A stretch of 64,000 nt of DNA, from contig CP129490.1 in NCBI GenBank assembly GCA_030584085.1, positions 3,567,511-3,631,510 of the forward strand, in the 5' to 3' direction. The notes beneath the pieces are model-generated. The model saw only the letters and a program-made list of their open reading frames with translations. It ran no database searches and was not told the origin of the DNA. Source of the stretch: Melioribacteraceae bacterium (GTDB lineage Bacteria; Bacteroidota; Ignavibacteria; Ignavibacteriales; Melioribacteraceae). A program made the position numbers and the translations under genes. Shown in pieces: positions 62,395-64,000 of the stretch (positions are counted from its first letter, which is position 1; each line of letters starts with the position of its first letter).

Positions 62395-63891
62395 ATGGAA
62401 ATAATTTCTACATATAATTCTGCAATTCCTTTTTATGCCGTAATGGTTTCGCTGCTTGCGGTTCCGCTGATTATTATTAGCCGAAACAATCCCAACTTAC
62501 GCGAAGGATGGACAATACTTGCAGCAGTTGTGAAGTTTGTTTTAGTGTTGACATTACTTCCCGCAGCATTGGAAGGTAAAGCCGCAGTATTTAATATTTT
62601 AGAAATTGCACCAGGTATTGAACTTGCACTCAAAGCCGATCAATTCGGGATTTTCTTTGCAATTATTGCTTCTGGGCTTTGGATATTCACTTCCTTTTAT
62701 TCAATCGGTTATGTGCGTGGAAATGACGAGAAAAAACAAACTCGCTATTTTGCAAGTTTTGCAGTTTGTCTATCAGCTACAATCGGAATTGCTTTTTCGA
62801 CAAACTTACTTACGTTTATAATTTTTTATGAAGTGTTGACTATTGCAACTTACCCGCTTGTTATTCATAAAGAAAACAAAGAGGCAATTGCCGCGGGTAG
62901 AAAGTATTTGCTCTATACATTAACTGCAGGCGTTATTCTAATTGCCGCAGCCGGATTAACTTATCACTACACAAACACTTTAGATTTTTCCGCAGGCGGA
63001 ATCTTTTCTGATGTAAACTTATCAAAAGATGCTGTGATTGTTTTATTCATGTTATTCTTAGCCGGAGTAGGAGTTAAAGCCGGTATTATGCCTTTACATA
63101 GCTGGCTTCCCGCCGCAATGGCAGCACCGACTCCCGTTAGCGCCCTGCTTCACGCTGTTGCTGTTGTAAAATCCGGTGTATTTGGTGTCGTTAGAGTAGT
63201 TGGATTTGTCTTCGGTCCCGAGGTGATGGAACAATATGGTTTGAACAATATTTTATTTGTGTTTGCCGGGACGACTATAATTCTTGCATCTTTGCTTGCA
63301 TTCAAACAAGATAATTTGAAAAGGCGACTCGCTTATTCAACGGTCGGACATTTATCATACATTGTACTTGGTGTGTCTCTTCTTTCAACATCTGGATTTA
63401 CCGGTGGAATCATGCACATTTCAACACATGCTACAATGAAGATAACGTTATTCTTCTGTGCCGGCGCGATTTATGTGAATCTTCATAGAGAAAACATTAG
63501 TCAGCTTGACGGAATTGCAAAAGTGATGCCCTGGACAATGGCTGCATTCACAATCGGTTCGATTGGCTTAGCAGGCATTCCGCCAATAAATGGTTTTATT
63601 AGCAAATGGTTCTTAGGCATCGGATCTTTAGAAGCCGGGATGGATATAGGATTAACAATATTATTATTAAGTGGGTTGTTAAACGCGGGTTACTTCTTCC
63701 CTATTATTTATCGCGCTTATTTTAAAGAGGGAACCGGTTTGGAAAACTATGGCGAGGCGAACAAACTGATGGTTGTACCAATCGTTATCACGGCAACGCT
63801 TTCGGTTTTATTCGGTTTGTTCCCTGATCTATTTTTTAATTTCTTTGATCTCGCCGTAAGCATTACGACCGATGTTATGAGGGGATTTTAA
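62395..63891 (+). CDS. Second proton-conducting antiporter subunit (NuoL/M/N-like)
   Basis: 498 residues, about fourteen helices. FIIFYEVLTIATYPLVIHKE (key Glu), GIMPLHSWLPAAMAAPTPVS (key Lys region), LKRRLAYSTVGHLSYIVLGV and GLAGIPPINGFISKWFLGIG. It is similar in layout to mrpD (60767) but clearly divergent, so it is a different member and not a recent copy. Large MrpA is replaced by separate D-like genes, as in Mbh-type systems. Confidence 0.92.
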   Translation: MEIISTYNSAIPFYAVMVSLLAVPLIIISRNNPNLREGWTILAAVVKFVLVLTLLPAALEGKAAVFNILEIAPGIELALKADQFGIFFAIIASGLWIFTSFYSIGYVRGNDEKKQTRYFASFAVCLSATIGIAFSTNLLTFIIFYEVLTIATYPLVIHKENKEAIAAGRKYLLYTLTAGVILIAAAGLTYHYTNTLDFSAGGIFSDVNLSKDAVIVLFMLFLAGVGVKAGIMPLHSWLPAAMAAPTPVSALLHAVAVVKSGVFGVVRVVGFVFGPEVMEQYGLNNILFVFAGTTIILASLLAFKQDNLKRRLAYSTVGHLSYIVLGVSLLSTSGFTGGIMHISTHATMKITLFFCAGAIYVNLHRENISQLDGIAKVMPWTMAAFTIGSIGLAGIPPINGFISKWFLGIGSLEAGMDIGLTILLLSGLLNAGYFFPIIYRAYFKEGTGLENYGEANKLMVVPIVITATLSVLFGLFPDLFFNFFDLAVSITTDVMRGF

Positions 63892-63892
63892 G

Positions 63893-64000
63893 ATGAAAAA
63901 ATGGCATTGGATATTATTGGGGGTAATTACTTTGATAACACTGTTTTCTGAATTTGTATTACTAGCAGATTACCCGAAGAAACATTGGTGGAGTTACATT
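63893..64000 (+). CDS. Small membrane protein of the antiporter operon (cut by window end)
   Basis: 36 codons visible from ATG 63893, behind GGGGA. MKKWHWILLGVITLITLFSE is a membrane segment, followed by VLLADYPKKHWWSYI. It resembles small two-helix proteins after the D-like subunits in Mrp-Mbh type clusters; the end is beyond the window. Confidence 0.65.
   Translation, partial: MKKWHWILLGVITLITLFSEFVLLADYPKKHWWSYI

Noticed and set aside
1-64000. tRNA, rRNA, CRISPR array, insertion sequence or prophage
   Set aside because: No tRNA T-loop pattern with acceptor stem, no ribosomal RNA segment, no regularly spaced repeats and no transposase or integrase ORF was found.

Overview
The window is AT-rich (roughly a third G+C) chromosomal DNA that looks like a member of the Ignavibacteria/Ignavibacteriota (Bacteroidota-Chlorobiota side). 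The main reason is seven secreted proteins ending in a type IX secretion (T9SS) type A sorting domain with the NYPNPFNPxTxIxF ... YDILGREI ... SGVYxYxL ... KMxLLK pattern. Many proteins have Sec or lipoprotein signals, and a SusC-like/TonB receptor, ClpB, PCuAC/SCO1 and Mrp-type antiporter genes are present. No rRNA, tRNA, CRISPR array, phage or transposase gene was seen.

Layout. 1-6178 (minus): an MFS exporter cut by the left edge, a secreted CBM48/six-hairpin glycosidase, a T9SS sialidase-like propeller and a GAF-SpoIIE phosphatase. 6321-8651 (plus): a YceI-MarR operon behind a palindromic operator, an acidic protein and a DinB protein. 8899-13666: a T9SS protein with a CxxCH/temptin-like head, an exported VOC protein and a six-repeat CHRD T9SS protein. 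14052-21119: SGNH hydrolase coupled to kynureninase, an M28 peptidase, a small barrel and ClpB. 21300-30837: T9SS proteins including a CotH-kinase protein, membrane and exported small proteins (one of 38 residues), a haem-type TonB receptor followed by an ATP-grasp protein, and a four-helix membrane protein. 30887-38220: RsgA, a T9SS M28 peptidase, a BlaI/M56 sensor pair with an unusual coiled-coil tail, and a divergent RelB/RelE toxin-antitoxin pair with a clear promoter. 38271-46414: DMT transporter, DUF1684 lipoprotein, a three-gene exported operon with two paralogues, PCuAC and SCO1 copper chaperones, a T9SS endonuclease/phosphatase-like protein and a NifX-like protein with a remarkable leader. 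46614-50590: an epimerase fused to a sensory-like helical domain plus a DoxX-like membrane protein, divergent from a PAS/sigma-54 activator. 50752-56651: an ATP-cone/uridine-kinase-like protein and a run of small detoxification or modification enzymes. 56765-64000: a POT peptide transporter and an Mrp/Mbh-type antiporter operon that runs off the right edge.

Most notable: five of the seven T9SS sorting-domain genes carry short palindromic or repeat DNA elements in frame at the same surface loop, reminiscent of the Rickettsia palindromic elements. The leader of the NifX-like gene holds a correctly phased A_AAA_AAG heptamer inside a short ORF with a good ribosome site and flanking hairpins. The antiporter operon has the gene order of archaeal Mbh/Mrp modules. 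These interpretations are inference from sequence reading; no search or folding program was run.
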